From NCBI RefSeq assembly GCF_005144415.1, contig NZ_SWJE01000011.1:62001-126000 (forward strand): a DNA stretch of 64,000 nucleotides, written 5' to 3'. The translations under genes were made by a program, and so were the position numbers. Shown piece after piece: positions 34,054 to 43,019 of the stretch. Every line of letters starts with the position of its first letter. Positions within the stretch are counted from its first letter, which is position 1. Origin of the DNA: Trinickia terrae. Lineage in GTDB: Bacteria > Pseudomonadota > Gammaproteobacteria > Burkholderiales > Burkholderiaceae. Below the pieces are notes generated by a model. The model was not told the DNA's origin and searched no databases. It saw only the letters and a program-made list of their open reading frames with translations.

Positions 34054-35472
34054 TTGAAGCTTTACGAAAGGCTCGCAAAAGACATCGAGGATCAGATCTC
34101 GCAAGGCGTGTTTCGCCGCGGCGAGCGCATCCCCTCGGTCAGGCAGACCAGCCAGCACCGGCAGATCAGCATCACGACCGTGCTGCACGCCTACCTGCTG
34201 CTGGAAAGCAAGGGCCTCATCGAAAGCCGGCCGCAATCGGGCTACTTCGTCCGGCTACCGGCGAGCGCGGCGCGCGAGAACGAGCTGCGCACCTCCAAGC
34301 CGATCGCGGTCTCGGCGCAGGTCGACGTGAGCCGCCTGGTCTTGTCGACGCTGCGCTCCATCGGCAGCGGGGAGGCGGTGCCGCTCGGCTCGCCTTACCC
34401 CGATCCGAAGCTGTTTCCCTCCGACAAGATCAGCCGCTACGGCTCGGCCATCGTGCGCCGCAAGTCGCAGTGGGGCGTCGCCGACGAACTGCCGCCGGGC
34501 AATCCGGAGCTGATCCGCCAGATCGCGCGCCGGTATCTGGAGAACGGCGAGCCCGTGGATCCCAACGAGATCGTCGTCACGGTCGGCGCGACCGAGGCGA
34601 TCAATCTCTGCCTGCAGGCGGTGGCGAAGCCGGGCGACACGGTGGCCGTCGAATCGCCGACCTATTACGCGATGCTCCACGCGATCGAGCGGATGGGCAT
34701 GCGCGCGATCGAGGTGGCGACGAACCCGGGCGAAGGCATCGATCTCGGCGCGCTGGCGGCGATCCTCGCGAAACAGCGCATCGCCGCCTGCATGGTGATG
34801 CCGAATTTCCAGAACCCGCTCGGCTTTCAGATGCCCGACGAGAACAAGCGCGAGCTCGTCGAATTGCTCGCGCGTCACGGCGTGCCGGTCATCGAGAGCG
34901 ACGTCTACAACGAGCTCTATTTCGGCGAAGCGCATCCGCGTTCGCTGAAGTCGTTCGATACCGAGGGGCTCGTGCTGCACTGCGCGTCGTTTTCGAAGAG
35001 CCTGACGTCGGCCTACCGCATCGGCTGGGCGATCGCCGGGCGCTTTCACGAGCAGGTCGAAAAGCTCAAGTTCCTCAACACGCTGACGACGCCCTCCATT
35101 CCGCAGCTCGCCATCGCCGAATACCTGAAGAACGACGGCTACGAGCATCACCTGAGGCGCGTGCGCAAGGTCTTCGCCCAGCAGGCCAGCCTGATGACGG
35201 CGACCGTCAAGCGCTTTTTCCCCGAGGGCACGCGGACCTCGCATCCGATGGGCGGCTACGTTCTGTGGGTGGAGCTGCCGCCGTCCGTCGATTCGATGCG
35301 GCTCTACCAGCTCGCCCTCGACAACGGCATCACGGTCGGCCCCGGCTACATGTTTTCGGCGACGGACAGCTACCGCAACTTTATCCGGCTCAACTACAGC
35401 TATACGTGGTCGCCCGGGATCGAGGCGGCGCTGATTACGCTAGGCAAGCTCGTTGCCGCTTGCATGCGTTGA
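34054..35472 (+). CDS. MocR-type GntR/aminotransferase transcriptional regulator
   Basis: A 472-residue fusion of an N-terminal GntR winged helix (about 1-70: LYERLAKDIEDQISQGVFRRGERIPSVRQ) and a fold type I aminotransferase domain. That domain contains the PLP lysine in CASFSKSLTSAYRIGW, with VTVGATEAINL and PNFQNPLGFQMP upstream. Such proteins sense PLP or amines and usually control a neighbouring gene. The start is taken as TTG 34054 because GGGGAA lies 7 bases upstream and the GntR domain begins there; upstream in-frame residues are not domain-like. It is divergent from the YdeP gene, a possible target. Confidence 0.85.
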   Translation: MKLYERLAKDIEDQISQGVFRRGERIPSVRQTSQHRQISITTVLHAYLLLESKGLIESRPQSGYFVRLPASAARENELRTSKPIAVSAQVDVSRLVLSTLRSIGSGEAVPLGSPYPDPKLFPSDKISRYGSAIVRRKSQWGVADELPPGNPELIRQIARRYLENGEPVDPNEIVVTVGATEAINLCLQAVAKPGDTVAVESPTYYAMLHAIERMGMRAIEVATNPGEGIDLGALAAILAKQRIAACMVMPNFQNPLGFQMPDENKRELVELLARHGVPVIESDVYNELYFGEAHPRSLKSFDTEGLVLHCASFSKSLTSAYRIGWAIAGRFHEQVEKLKFLNTLTTPSIPQLAIAEYLKNDGYEHHLRRVRKVFAQQASLMTATVKRFFPEGTRTSHPMGGYVLWVELPPSVDSMRLYQLALDNGITVGPGYMFSATDSYRNFIRLNYSYTWSPGIEAALITLGKLVAACMR

Positions 35473-35549
35473 GCGCGAAGGCGTCGCCTAGAATCAAAAG
35501 CGCGGTCTGTCCAAACCCTTCAGCCGTCTCTGCGCCCATGATCACCTCG

Positions 35550-35669
35550 CTAAGAAACCAGCTCGTCATCCAGGTCGCGCACCCAGTCGACGCTGTAATC
35601 GGCGTCTTTCAAAGCGCGCAGCAGGCTCTGGCCGATTTGCAAGTCGTCTTCGATCAGCAGCACTCTCAT
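35550..35669 (-). pseudogene. N-terminal fragment of an OmpR-family response regulator
   Basis: The 39 residues after ATG 35669 contain the first receiver strand and acidic pair (VLLIEDD) and helix 1 (GQSLLRALKDADYSVDWVRD), then diverge to LDDELVS and stop. The phospho-acceptor Asp, the rest of the receiver and the DNA-binding domain are missing. This is a gene remnant in the same frame as the small ORF above. Confidence 0.75.
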
Positions 35670-35843
35670 GAATCGCACGAGATTGGCCTTGTCGACACTC
35701 TTCGGCACGACGTCGACCGTGCCCCCGCGCTCCGCATACACGTACACGTTCAACGCCAGATCATGGCGCTTCGCGAATTCGTCGATGGCCGCCTTGGGTT
35801 CGAGGGTCCCGGTGCGGTCGAGGCCGATGTAGAGGTTATGCAC
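35550..35843 (-). CDS. Small unknown protein running in frame into a receiver-domain fragment
   Basis: A GTG at 35843, preceded by AAGGAG 9 bases upstream, overlaps the stop of the FAD oxidoreductase gene (GTGCATAA). The 97-residue frame has two parts. The first 58 residues (YIGLDRTGTLEPKAAIDEFA .. VYVYAERGGTVDVVPKS) match nothing I recognise. From 35669 it reads MRVLLIEDDLQIGQSLLRAL, the start of an OmpR-type response regulator that stops after 39 residues. The coupling and good ribosome site suggest expression. The fusion looks like the product of a deletion or recombination. Confidence 0.55.
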   Translation of the reverse strand: MHNLYIGLDRTGTLEPKAAIDEFAKRHDLALNVYVYAERGGTVDVVPKSVDKANLVRFMRVLLIEDDLQIGQSLLRALKDADYSVDWVRDLDDELVS

Positions 35844-36969
35844 GGTGTTGCGCTCCTTCGAATGCATGGCGAATGCGCGCCGCGGCGAAATACGAGGGCT
35901 CGGCCGCGCACTCGGTTTCCTGCGCACTGCGTCGCCCGGCATTGAGCAGCGACAGCAACTCGTCAGACGCGTTCATCGCGAACGACGGCTTGCCGGGCAG
36001 CACGCACAGCACGTCGTCGTCCACCTGCTCGACAAAGCGTCGGCCGGTGCGCGTGCCCTTGCCGCCGAACGCCGCGCTTTCGGTTTCGAGCGTCATGTAG
36101 ATGCCGCGTACGCGGCCGGTATCGCTCAAGCCCGGCAGGGTGGCGCGCAGCGCATCGAGCTGCAGCTCGAGCCGCGCGATGTCGATGCGGTGATTCTTGT
36201 CGGTGCGGATCGGATTCGCGCCGTGCGTATAGAGCAGCACAGTCGAGCCGTCTGCGGTGTACTGCGGCGCGATCGACATCTGCGCATCGGGCACCACGAT
36301 GCTCGCGTTCGGCACGGGGCCGCGCATCGTCAGCACCTGGCAGACACGCGTCTGCACCGGCAGGCGCGCCTCGACGTCCGGAAGCGCTTCCAGCACGCCG
36401 GGCAGATGCGCGCCCGCGCAGACGATCAGCTTCTTCGCCGTGATCAGCCGGTCGCCGACGAACAGGCGATAGCCCTGCCAGCAACGGCTGACATGCCGGA
36501 TCGCGCCGCCCATGAGGAAGTCGCGATTGGCCTGCCGCAGCCTGGCGAGAAGCTCGCGGCCGTCGAACGACATGTGCGGAAACGCATACGCCTCGCTCAG
36601 CCGGTGCGCGCTCAACAAGCCCGTCTTGAGCGAGGTCTGCGCATAGGGGATGTCGAGCGCGTCCCAGGTCTGGGTCCAGCGGCTGCTGTCGCCGGTGAAG
36701 CCCACGTAGGACTCGGTCGAGCGGATCTTCACGCCGAGGCGGCGAATCATGTTTTGCCAGTTCGCGTAAGTGTCGCGAAGCGGGCCGGCCAGTTCGCGCT
36801 CGGCGTAGCAGTGCCCGCGATGGACGTAGAACGGCAAGCGGTGCACCTGGCCGTCCGCCGTGCGCGATTCGGGTTCGACGCCGCAGGCGTTCAAGCCGAG
36901 CGCGCGCATCCTGTCCAGTACGACGAGTGCTTGAATGCCGGTGCCGATGACGGCGTAATCGAAGTTCAT
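35836..36969 (-). CDS. FAD-dependent oxidoreductase (DAO-type)
   Basis: A 377-residue flavoprotein with an N-terminal Rossmann motif (YAVIGTGIQALVVLDRMRALG), a second FAD contact (AKKLIVCAGAHLPGVLEAL) and a C-terminal half resembling DadA/GlpD-like amine or amino-acid oxidases. The specific substrate is not evident. ATG 36969 is chosen because the nucleotide-binding strand follows directly; the frame opens at 37017. Its stop overlaps the GTG of the small unknown ORF, so the two are coupled. Confidence 0.8.
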   Translation of the reverse strand: MNFDYAVIGTGIQALVVLDRMRALGLNACGVEPESRTADGQVHRLPFYVHRGHCYAERELAGPLRDTYANWQNMIRRLGVKIRSTESYVGFTGDSSRWTQTWDALDIPYAQTSLKTGLLSAHRLSEAYAFPHMSFDGRELLARLRQANRDFLMGGAIRHVSRCWQGYRLFVGDRLITAKKLIVCAGAHLPGVLEALPDVEARLPVQTRVCQVLTMRGPVPNASIVVPDAQMSIAPQYTADGSTVLLYTHGANPIRTDKNHRIDIARLELQLDALRATLPGLSDTGRVRGIYMTLETESAAFGGKGTRTGRRFVEQVDDDVLCVLPGKPSFAMNASDELLSLLNAGRRSAQETECAAEPSYFAAARIRHAFEGAQHRA

Positions 36970-37345
36970 GAGACTGATATCTCCTCTGGATACAGCAAAG
37001 CCAAGCCATCCGTCCACGGGATTCGATGGCTTGCAATGTCGGTTTTCGGAATGGTCCGCAATCGCTCCGTAATCGATACGGATGCCGAAGGATTGCGGAT
37101 CGAAGGGATTCCTTCAGGGTTCGGGCCACATCGCGCGATGCGTCATGGCGACGGGTGGACTATAAAAGGACGCGCCGGATAAATCTGTCGGAAAAGTATG
37201 TCGAGCGGTTTCATTGCGCTCGAAGCCTTGCGGCAAGGGTTTCCTGGAACGGATAGCCGTTCGGCTCGTCGATGGAGATGAATCGTACGGGCCGGGAATT
37301 AGAGAAAAATGAGGCGCAATGCGCAGACGAATGCAGCGGTTCGAA
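36970..37345. other. Intergenic region without a convincing gene
   Basis: Contains the likely promoter of the FAD oxidoreductase and the 3' flank of the PHB depolymerase gene. It is AT-richer between about 37145 and 37320. I see no RNA gene. The bases TTCGAATCAATGCGCCG at the phaZ end (37333-37349) also occur at the nasA end (1140-1156), both covering a stop codon. Confidence 0.4.
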
Positions 37346-38551
37346 TCAATGCGCCGCACGCCAGAATTGCGTGACCGCCGGATGGATCTGGTTGCGCAAG
37401 GTCGGCCCCATGAAGAGGCCGTAGTGATCGCAATCGGCGATTGTCAGCCCGAGGCGTCTGCGCTCGGCGATGCCGCTGCAGAGCGCATGGGCCGCGTGAG
37501 TCTGCTGCGCGCCCGTGACGTTGTCACGCGCGCCTTCCACCGTGCACAGCGCGATCGACGACAGCGCTCCGGGACGCACGTCGCGCCCCTTGACTTGCCA
37601 CGTGCCGCGCGCGAGCAGCTGCTCTTGGAAGATCACTTGCAGCGTGTCGAGAAAGTAATGCTCGTCCATGTCGAGCACGGCCGCGTACTCGCCCATCTGC
37701 CGCAGGCTGCGCGCGACGCCTTCCGTATCCGCCTTGGCCTGGCTCGACCAGTAGTCCGCTTCGAGCTCCATTTGGTGCTTCGGATAAGCGGCGGCGATGG
37801 CCGCCTGCTGGCAATAGGCGGGATACACGCGGCGGCCCGCGCCCGCATAGGGCGGCGGAACCGTATCGATGAGATTGCGGCGGAACCAGTCCACGCTGTG
37901 GGACTGCGCGAAGCGGGCGAGATCGGTCGGATTGAGGCGCGTGTCGATGGGGCCGCCCATCAGCGTGAGGCTTGCCGCGGGCATCGCGCCTTCGCTCGCG
38001 AGGAGCGCGAGGGCGGCGAGCGTCGGCGCGGTCGCCTGGCACACGGCGACGACATGGATGCGCTTGCCGCCGAAGCGGCGCAGGAAGCGCTCGATGACGA
38101 GCACATAGTCGTCGAGACCGAAGCCGCCCGCGCTGAGCGGCACGTCGCGCGCGTCGGTCCAGTCGGTCAGGTAGACGTCGCCGTTTTGCAGGAACGCCTC
38201 GACGGTCTCGCGCAGCATGACCGCGTGGTGTCCGGCGAGCGGCGCGCAGATCAGGATGTCGGGCGATGGGCGGCGGCGCGTGGGGGGCAGGCTGCCGGGC
38301 TCGCGTGCAAAGTGGCGCAACGCGCAAAACGGGGTGCTGTCGGCAATGCGTTCGGCGACCGGTATCCGGCGGCGGCCGATCGTCACCGACGCGATGCCGA
38401 ACGGCGGGACCTCGGGCCGCGGCTGAAGCATCGGGGCAAGCCAGTCCGCTCCGATGAGCGCGGGCCAGCCCCATGCGCCGGCGCCGAGCGCGGCCCACGC
38501 GCCGGCGGCGCGAAGCAGGTTGCGTTGCGCTTCGACCCATGCGTACCACAT
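37346..38551 (-). CDS. phaZ: Intracellular polyhydroxyalkanoate depolymerase
   Basis: Hydrolyses stored poly-3-hydroxybutyrate to mobilise carbon. The 401-residue protein matches intracellular PhaZ. It has an alpha/beta-hydrolase core with the cysteine nucleophile elbow VVAVCQATAPTLAALALLA instead of a serine lipase box. Family segments include LICAPLAGHHAVMLRETVEAFL, DVYLTDWTDARDVPL, MGGPIDTRLNP and the C-terminal catalytic His in ADCDHYGLFMGPTLRNQI. ATG 38551 (MWYAWVEAQRN) is the usual start; the frame opens at 38608. Confidence 0.9.
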   Translation of the reverse strand: MWYAWVEAQRNLLRAAGAWAALGAGAWGWPALIGADWLAPMLQPRPEVPPFGIASVTIGRRRIPVAERIADSTPFCALRHFAREPGSLPPTRRRPSPDILICAPLAGHHAVMLRETVEAFLQNGDVYLTDWTDARDVPLSAGGFGLDDYVLVIERFLRRFGGKRIHVVAVCQATAPTLAALALLASEGAMPAASLTLMGGPIDTRLNPTDLARFAQSHSVDWFRRNLIDTVPPPYAGAGRRVYPAYCQQAAIAAAYPKHQMELEADYWSSQAKADTEGVARSLRQMGEYAAVLDMDEHYFLDTLQVIFQEQLLARGTWQVKGRDVRPGALSSIALCTVEGARDNVTGAQQTHAAHALCSGIAERRRLGLTIADCDHYGLFMGPTLRNQIHPAVTQFWRAAH

Positions 38552-38655
38552 GGCCTCTCCCACGCAGAGCTGAACAGAGCGCTCGATTGCACTCGCGCGC
38601 CGACGCACTATTTTGAGCCTATTTCCCGCGGCAAAAAATATTTCGCGAGGCCGCC

Positions 38656-39492
38656 TCAGAACTCGTAATCGACGGAGATCGAGAGCACCACCCCCGTTGC
38701 GCGCTGCGTAATCGGGCTGTGCGCGGCGGACCCGACGAGCTGCTGGATCGCCGTGTCGGCGTTCATGATCCAGTGCCTGGCCGGCAGCCAGCTCGCGCTC
38801 ACGCCCAGGCCGTACGACTTCACGCCGGCCGACGCGCGGTATTGCGGATAGCCCGAGCGCGCGGCCTGGGTCGCGTTCACGCCGAACCAGCTGTTCATGT
38901 AGGCCGAGTCCGCAAAGGTGACGCTCGGCCCGGCGAACCAGAAAAAATTCTCCGAGCTGCCCGGCATTGGCAGGTATGCGCCGATGTCGCCGATCCAGCC
39001 GTCGGCGCCGCCGAGGTTGCGGCGGATGTCGGCGCGGATGTCGAGCGGGAATTGCTTGGAGATCACGTAGTCGCCGAACAGCTTCAGCGCCGGGGCCGGG
39101 TTGATGTTGCCGAGCCCTTGGAGGTGCTCGCGGTCGTCCGCTTCGCGGCGGCCGAGGTCGTAGGCGACCGCGAACGAGAGGCGCCAGTTTTGTCCGCTGA
39201 GGAAATCGACGCCGGCGCCGTCGCCGCTCGAAAGGAAGAGCAGGTTGCGGTAGCGGATGTCGAAGCTCGGCCCGATGAGCACGTGGTAGCGCGACGAGCC
39301 GTCGTAGAGCGGCTGGAACGCCGTGCCGGGACCGATGCGGATGCGCCAGACCGGCAGCTCCGGCTCATAGATCCGCTCGAGCGGAATACCCGCGGAGTAT
39401 TGCCATTCGGCGAACGGCGAAGGTGTCTGGGCAAAGGCCGCGAGCGGCGACACGGCGGCGACGGCAAATGCGGACACGGTACGCATGTTCAT
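38656..39492 (-). CDS. MipA/OmpV-family outer membrane protein
   Basis: A 278-residue outer membrane beta-barrel. The first 22 residues form a signal peptide ending in AAFAQ. The mature part shows MipA/OmpV features: PVWRIRIGPGTAFQPLYDGSSRYHVLIGPSFDIRYRN early, alternating beta strands, ASAGVKSYGLGVSASWLPARHWIMNADTAIQQLVGSAAHSPIT, and a C-terminal barrel end VVLSISVDYEF with terminal Phe. Family members scaffold murein enzymes or act as small porins. ATG 39492 is fixed by the signal peptide. Confidence 0.88.
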   Translation of the reverse strand: MNMRTVSAFAVAAVSPLAAFAQTPSPFAEWQYSAGIPLERIYEPELPVWRIRIGPGTAFQPLYDGSSRYHVLIGPSFDIRYRNLLFLSSGDGAGVDFLSGQNWRLSFAVAYDLGRREADDREHLQGLGNINPAPALKLFGDYVISKQFPLDIRADIRRNLGGADGWIGDIGAYLPMPGSSENFFWFAGPSVTFADSAYMNSWFGVNATQAARSGYPQYRASAGVKSYGLGVSASWLPARHWIMNADTAIQQLVGSAAHSPITQRATGVVLSISVDYEF

Positions 39493-39826
39493 CGATAGGC
39501 TCCTCACGGCTCGCGATCGATTGACGGATGCGAGCGCTGGTGAATGCTGAGAAGTATGACGTAACGGAGGCCGCGGCGCGGCTTGGCGATTCGGGGGCCG
39601 GATGTCGTCCGGCGCGTTTTCGCGAAGCAATACCCATGCCCAACGGGCCGCAGGGGCGCATCGCAGGGGCGCGTCCCCCCGCCCCCATTCGCGAACTGGC
39701 AGGCTTCCCGGCCGTTTTCTAAACTGGTTGTTGTGCTGTCTCGCGCCGCAAAGTTTGCAAACGGCGGCAGCAACGGGCTGCGTGCGCGCAGAAACGGCAA
39801 GGACTCACCACCGCGACGAGGGCTAG
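39493..39826. other. Intergenic region between divergent mipA-like and DUF3022-like genes
   Basis: No gene is visible. A 9-base direct repeat CAGGGGCGC occurs twice at about 39651-39671, and short GC-rich dyads are present. It presumably carries the two divergent promoters. Confidence 0.4.
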
Positions 39827-40138
39827 ATGAGCATTCAATCGCAGAGCGACAGCTGGCGGGAGATCGCCGCCACGCTGGGGCACTATTTCGAATCGCGCTC
39901 CATTCCCTTCCACATCGAAGAGCGCGCCAACGGCACGCTGCACATCGGCTTCGAATCGGCCGGCCATCCGGCGACCGTGACCGTCTCGTTCGACGAGAGC
40001 GCCTATCGCGATCTGGCGAGCTTCGACGATGAAGCCAAACGCGTGGCGTTGTCGCGCATCGAGTCGGAGTTCGCGCGGCTGATGAACCGGGGCGGGCCGT
40101 CCGCGCTGGCAGGGGAGTTTCGGATTCACCGCGTGTAG
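39827..40138 (+). CDS. Small conserved protein, DUF3022-like
   Basis: A 103-residue soluble protein, acidic overall, with a compact alpha/beta pattern (IAATLGHYFESRSIPFHIEERANG, then TVTVSFDESAYRDLASFDDEAKRVALSRIESEFARLM). I associate it with the Burkholderia-restricted DUF3022 family, but from memory. No function is known to me. It is monocistronic, followed by a strong hairpin. Confidence 0.65.
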   Translation: MSIQSQSDSWREIAATLGHYFESRSIPFHIEERANGTLHIGFESAGHPATVTVSFDESAYRDLASFDDEAKRVALSRIESEFARLMNRGGPSALAGEFRIHRV

Positions 40139-40170
40139 GCGGCGGGGCCGGGCTTGGCCCGGCTCCGCCT
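40137..40170 (+). terminator. GC-rich hairpin after the DUF3022-like gene
   Basis: AGGCGG..GGCCGGGC-TTG-GCCCGGCTCCGCCT forms a very stable stem ending 32 bases after the stop codon. It is followed by AAGAAAAG rather than a T-run, so it may act as an mRNA-protecting hairpin or a weak terminator. Confidence 0.45.
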
Positions 40171-40343
40171 AAGAAAAGCGCTAACCGCCACGCACGATTT
40201 GCCCGGCGGCGAAGGGTGTTGGGAGCGTCGAATTTTTTTGCGCCTGTTTCATTTGAACCGGTTAGCATGCGACAGCCCGCGCGCGACCTGATCGACCGAG
40301 ACTCGCGCGACCGCCTCACCCTTTCCAGACCGTTCCGGCGCAC

Positions 40344-41552
40344 ATGCTGAATCCCGCACTAGCCATCGTCACTTCTGCCCTGATGAGCCTGATCTTGACG
40401 GCGTTGCTGGGCTCGCTGCTTCGCTCCGGCATGCCGGGGGTATCCGACTGGTTCGCCTCCAATCTCATGATGGTGGTGTCTCTGCCGCTGGTCCTGTTGC
40501 GCGGACAGATTTCCGACGTCTTGTCGGTCGTCGTTGCGAATCAGCTGATGGCGCTTGCGGCGGTCATGTATTACGCGGGCTGCGCACACTTCCTCCGGCG
40601 CCCGGTTCGCTGGCCCGTGCTGATAGGCGCGCTGATCGCGCTGAGCGCCGCCCTGGTGTACTGGCGCTACGTGGTCAACAGCATTCCGGTGCGCGTGCTG
40701 GTCACCGCGCTCTTTTCGACCGCGATGTGCATTGCCGTTGCGGTTCTTGTCGCGCGGCACCGGCCGGCCGGGCGTTCGGCGTATCCCTATTGGGCGACCG
40801 CGACGATGGCGCTCGCCTTCGGCGCCTGTCAGGCGGCAAGAGGCGTGTATTTCATGACCCTGGACGGCACGTCGAACATCTTGATGTTCGCCTCGACCTG
40901 GAGCGTGGTGCTGCTGGCGATCGCAGCCGCCATCATGCCGACGCTGTCGATGGCCGCCATGATGATGGTGCACGACGCCCTGCTTTCCGACGCCCGCGAC
41001 GCCGCCGAGCGCGACTTCCTCACTGGCGCGCTGTCGCGCAAGGGGTTCGAGGCTGCCGTGCAGCGCCTGTCCGGCCGCGCGTTGAGCCAAGACGTGCCGC
41101 TCTCGCTCCTGATCGTCGACCTCGATCACTTCAAGGCGATCAACGATACGTTCGGCCACGCGGGGGGCGACGCAGTGCTGCGCGAATTCGTGCGTTGCGC
41201 CGGGCTTCAGCTAAGGCGCGGCGACGTGCTGGGGCGCATGGGCGGCGAGGAGTTCGCCGTGCTGCTCGCCGGGGCGCAGCCGGGCGATGCGCTGCAGTTC
41301 GCCGAACGACTGCGTTGCGCCGTGAACGCCGAGCCGGTAACCACCGGCTCCGGGCCTTGCCGATACAGCATCAGCGGCGGTATCGCAACCTGGCAGGCGG
41401 GCGATACGCTGGATCGGGTGAACGTGCGGGCCGACGCCGCGCTCTACGAGGCGAAGCGCTCGGGCCGCAACCGCATCTGTGTCCATCAGGAGCAGAGGGC
41501 GGCGAATGAGCCGCCGGCGCAAGAGACTGACCAAGGCTTGGCGATATCCTGA
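40344..41552 (+). CDS. Membrane-bound diguanylate cyclase (GGDEF)
   Basis: Synthesises c-di-GMP from two GTP. The 402-residue protein has about six transmembrane helices in the first 210 residues and a C-terminal GGDEF domain. The catalytic signature is GRMGGEEFAVLLAG, with DLDHFKAINDTFGHAGGDAVL upstream. An allosteric I-site RxxD (RRGD) lies five residues before GGEEF, so product inhibition is expected. No EAL domain or sensory domain other than the helices is seen. Confidence 0.92.
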   Translation: MLNPALAIVTSALMSLILTALLGSLLRSGMPGVSDWFASNLMMVVSLPLVLLRGQISDVLSVVVANQLMALAAVMYYAGCAHFLRRPVRWPVLIGALIALSAALVYWRYVVNSIPVRVLVTALFSTAMCIAVAVLVARHRPAGRSAYPYWATATMALAFGACQAARGVYFMTLDGTSNILMFASTWSVVLLAIAAAIMPTLSMAAMMMVHDALLSDARDAAERDFLTGALSRKGFEAAVQRLSGRALSQDVPLSLLIVDLDHFKAINDTFGHAGGDAVLREFVRCAGLQLRRGDVLGRMGGEEFAVLLAGAQPGDALQFAERLRCAVNAEPVTTGSGPCRYSISGGIATWQAGDTLDRVNVRADAALYEAKRSGRNRICVHQEQRAANEPPAQETDQGLAIS

Positions 41553-41574
41553 ACGGCATGGGCGTCGCGCGCGT

Positions 41575-42066
41575 TTAAGCGCCGCCGCCATTGCGATTGG
41601 CGTAGCGCGATACCAGCGCGAGGGCCGCGGCGAACTTGATCGCGCAGTCGACGATCGACAAGTAAAACCCCATCCGCAGCACGTTGAATTCGACGGGCAA
41701 GTCGAGCCCGATCGCGATCACGCTCACTGCGCAAACGAACGTGAAGAGCACGCGTGCCCCACGCACGCCGCGCAGCGCGCAGATGACGAGCACCGTCAAC
41801 AGCGCTTTCGAAAACAGGAGTGCCAAGGTCTGCGCCATGCTCTCGCTGCCGCGCACCTCCCACGGAATTTCGACGAGCGACCACACCCACACGCCGACGA
41901 CGAGCGCGCGTGTCAGCGGGCCGAGGCGTCGCGGGCCGTTCGAGCGTTTTCTCGCAGGGGCGGGAGTGGCAGTGGGGGCTGCTGAACGAACGGCGGCGCC
42001 GGTGGCGGGGGCATGTTCAGGCTCGGCAGTCTCGGTCGTGCGAGTGCCGGCATCGCGTCCAGTCAT
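41575..42066 (-). CDS. Small hypothetical membrane protein
   Basis: A 163-residue protein with a proline- and alanine-rich cytoplasmic N-terminus (about 1-55, ending in a basic RKRSNGPRRLG patch). Four hydrophobic segments follow (ALVVGVWVWSLVEIPW, TLALLFSKALLTVLVICAL, VLFTFVCAVSVIAIGLDL, MGFYLSIVDCAIKFAAALALV). I do not recognise the family. ATG 42066 is chosen; the frame upstream is not protein-like. It converges with the diguanylate cyclase gene. Confidence 0.6.
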   Translation of the reverse strand: MTGRDAGTRTTETAEPEHAPATGAAVRSAAPTATPAPARKRSNGPRRLGPLTRALVVGVWVWSLVEIPWEVRGSESMAQTLALLFSKALLTVLVICALRGVRGARVLFTFVCAVSVIAIGLDLPVEFNVLRMGFYLSIVDCAIKFAAALALVSRYANRNGGGA

Positions 42067-42188
42067 AAAAGTGCTTCGGTGAAGGAAGGCGCGAGCCACG
42101 CCGCGGCCGCGGCGCTGGAACCCCGTGCATTCTTTTTCGACTATACGTCGATCAAAATGCCGTTTAGTGACATTTGTTCTGCACGGAT

Positions 42189-43019
42189 TCACCCCGGCGC
42201 CGCTGCCGTCAACTGCGCATAGACATCGTGCGAGAGCTGCAACAGCGTCGCGCGGTCCATGCCGCCCGAGATCGCATAGCCGAAATCGCCGTCGACCCAG
42301 TAGAACACCTTGACCGATCCATCCTGGTAGAGCTTGAACGCGGTCGTGTTCGAGCTGGCCTTGCGGTGCGAGATGCACAGCGTGACGCGCTCGTCCTTCG
42401 CGTCGCGATACATGAACTGAGCGACAGGACCGTCGTCGCCCTGCAGGATGCGTCCGCCCATCAGTACGAGGCCGCTTTTCGTGAGGTTCGGCGGGCGCAC
42501 GTTGGTGCCGAGCTTGTTCGCGACCATCTGCACGAACTCCTGCTCGTGGTCGGCGGCCATCAGGCTCATCGGACGGTAGACCGTCGGCATGTAGACCACG
42601 TGCGCGATCGCCGCTTGGCGTGCGAGCGGATCGGCCGTCTCGTAGCTGACCGTGTGCGTGTCGCCGCCGCCGTTGCCGGACGACGACACGATGACGTCCC
42701 GCCCCAGGTTCGTGCCGGCCCCGATCCCCACGCCGATCACGAGCGCCGCCGCGAGGCCCGCGAAACGCGGCCAGTTCGCCGCCTGGAGCCAGCGGCGCGG
42801 CATCGGCGGTTGCAGGCGCTTGGGCACGGGCTCGTCGAGCACGCGGTCGTAGCGCTCATGGAACAGGCCGTTCAGCGAGAAATAGCCGCTCACGCGCGCG
42901 GCCAATTCCGGGTTGCGGTCGAGCGCCGCTTCGACCGCGGCGCGCCGCTCTTCGGACAACGTCCCGTCCACGTAGGCGTGAAGCTCTTCGTCTTCGATCG
43001 GAGTGTGTTGGCCGTTCAT
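42189..43019 (-). CDS. Anti-sigma factor, membrane-anchored
   Basis: A 276-residue protein with an N-terminal anti-sigma/zinc-finger-like cytoplasmic part (DEELHAYVDGTLSEERRAAVEAAL, without the HxxxCxxC cysteines), one transmembrane helix (FAGLAAALVIGVGIGAG) and a periplasmic domain of about 140 residues. Its ATG overlaps the stop of the ECF sigma gene (43016-43019), so it should bind and restrain that sigma factor. The periplasmic domain would sense the signal, probably oxidative. Confidence 0.85.
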   Translation of the reverse strand: MNGQHTPIEDEELHAYVDGTLSEERRAAVEAALDRNPELAARVSGYFSLNGLFHERYDRVLDEPVPKRLQPPMPRRWLQAANWPRFAGLAAALVIGVGIGAGTNLGRDVIVSSSGNGGGDTHTVSYETADPLARQAAIAHVVYMPTVYRPMSLMAADHEQEFVQMVANKLGTNVRPPNLTKSGLVLMGGRILQGDDGPVAQFMYRDAKDERVTLCISHRKASSNTTAFKLYQDGSVKVFYWVDGDFGYAISGGMDRATLLQLSHDVYAQLTAAAPG

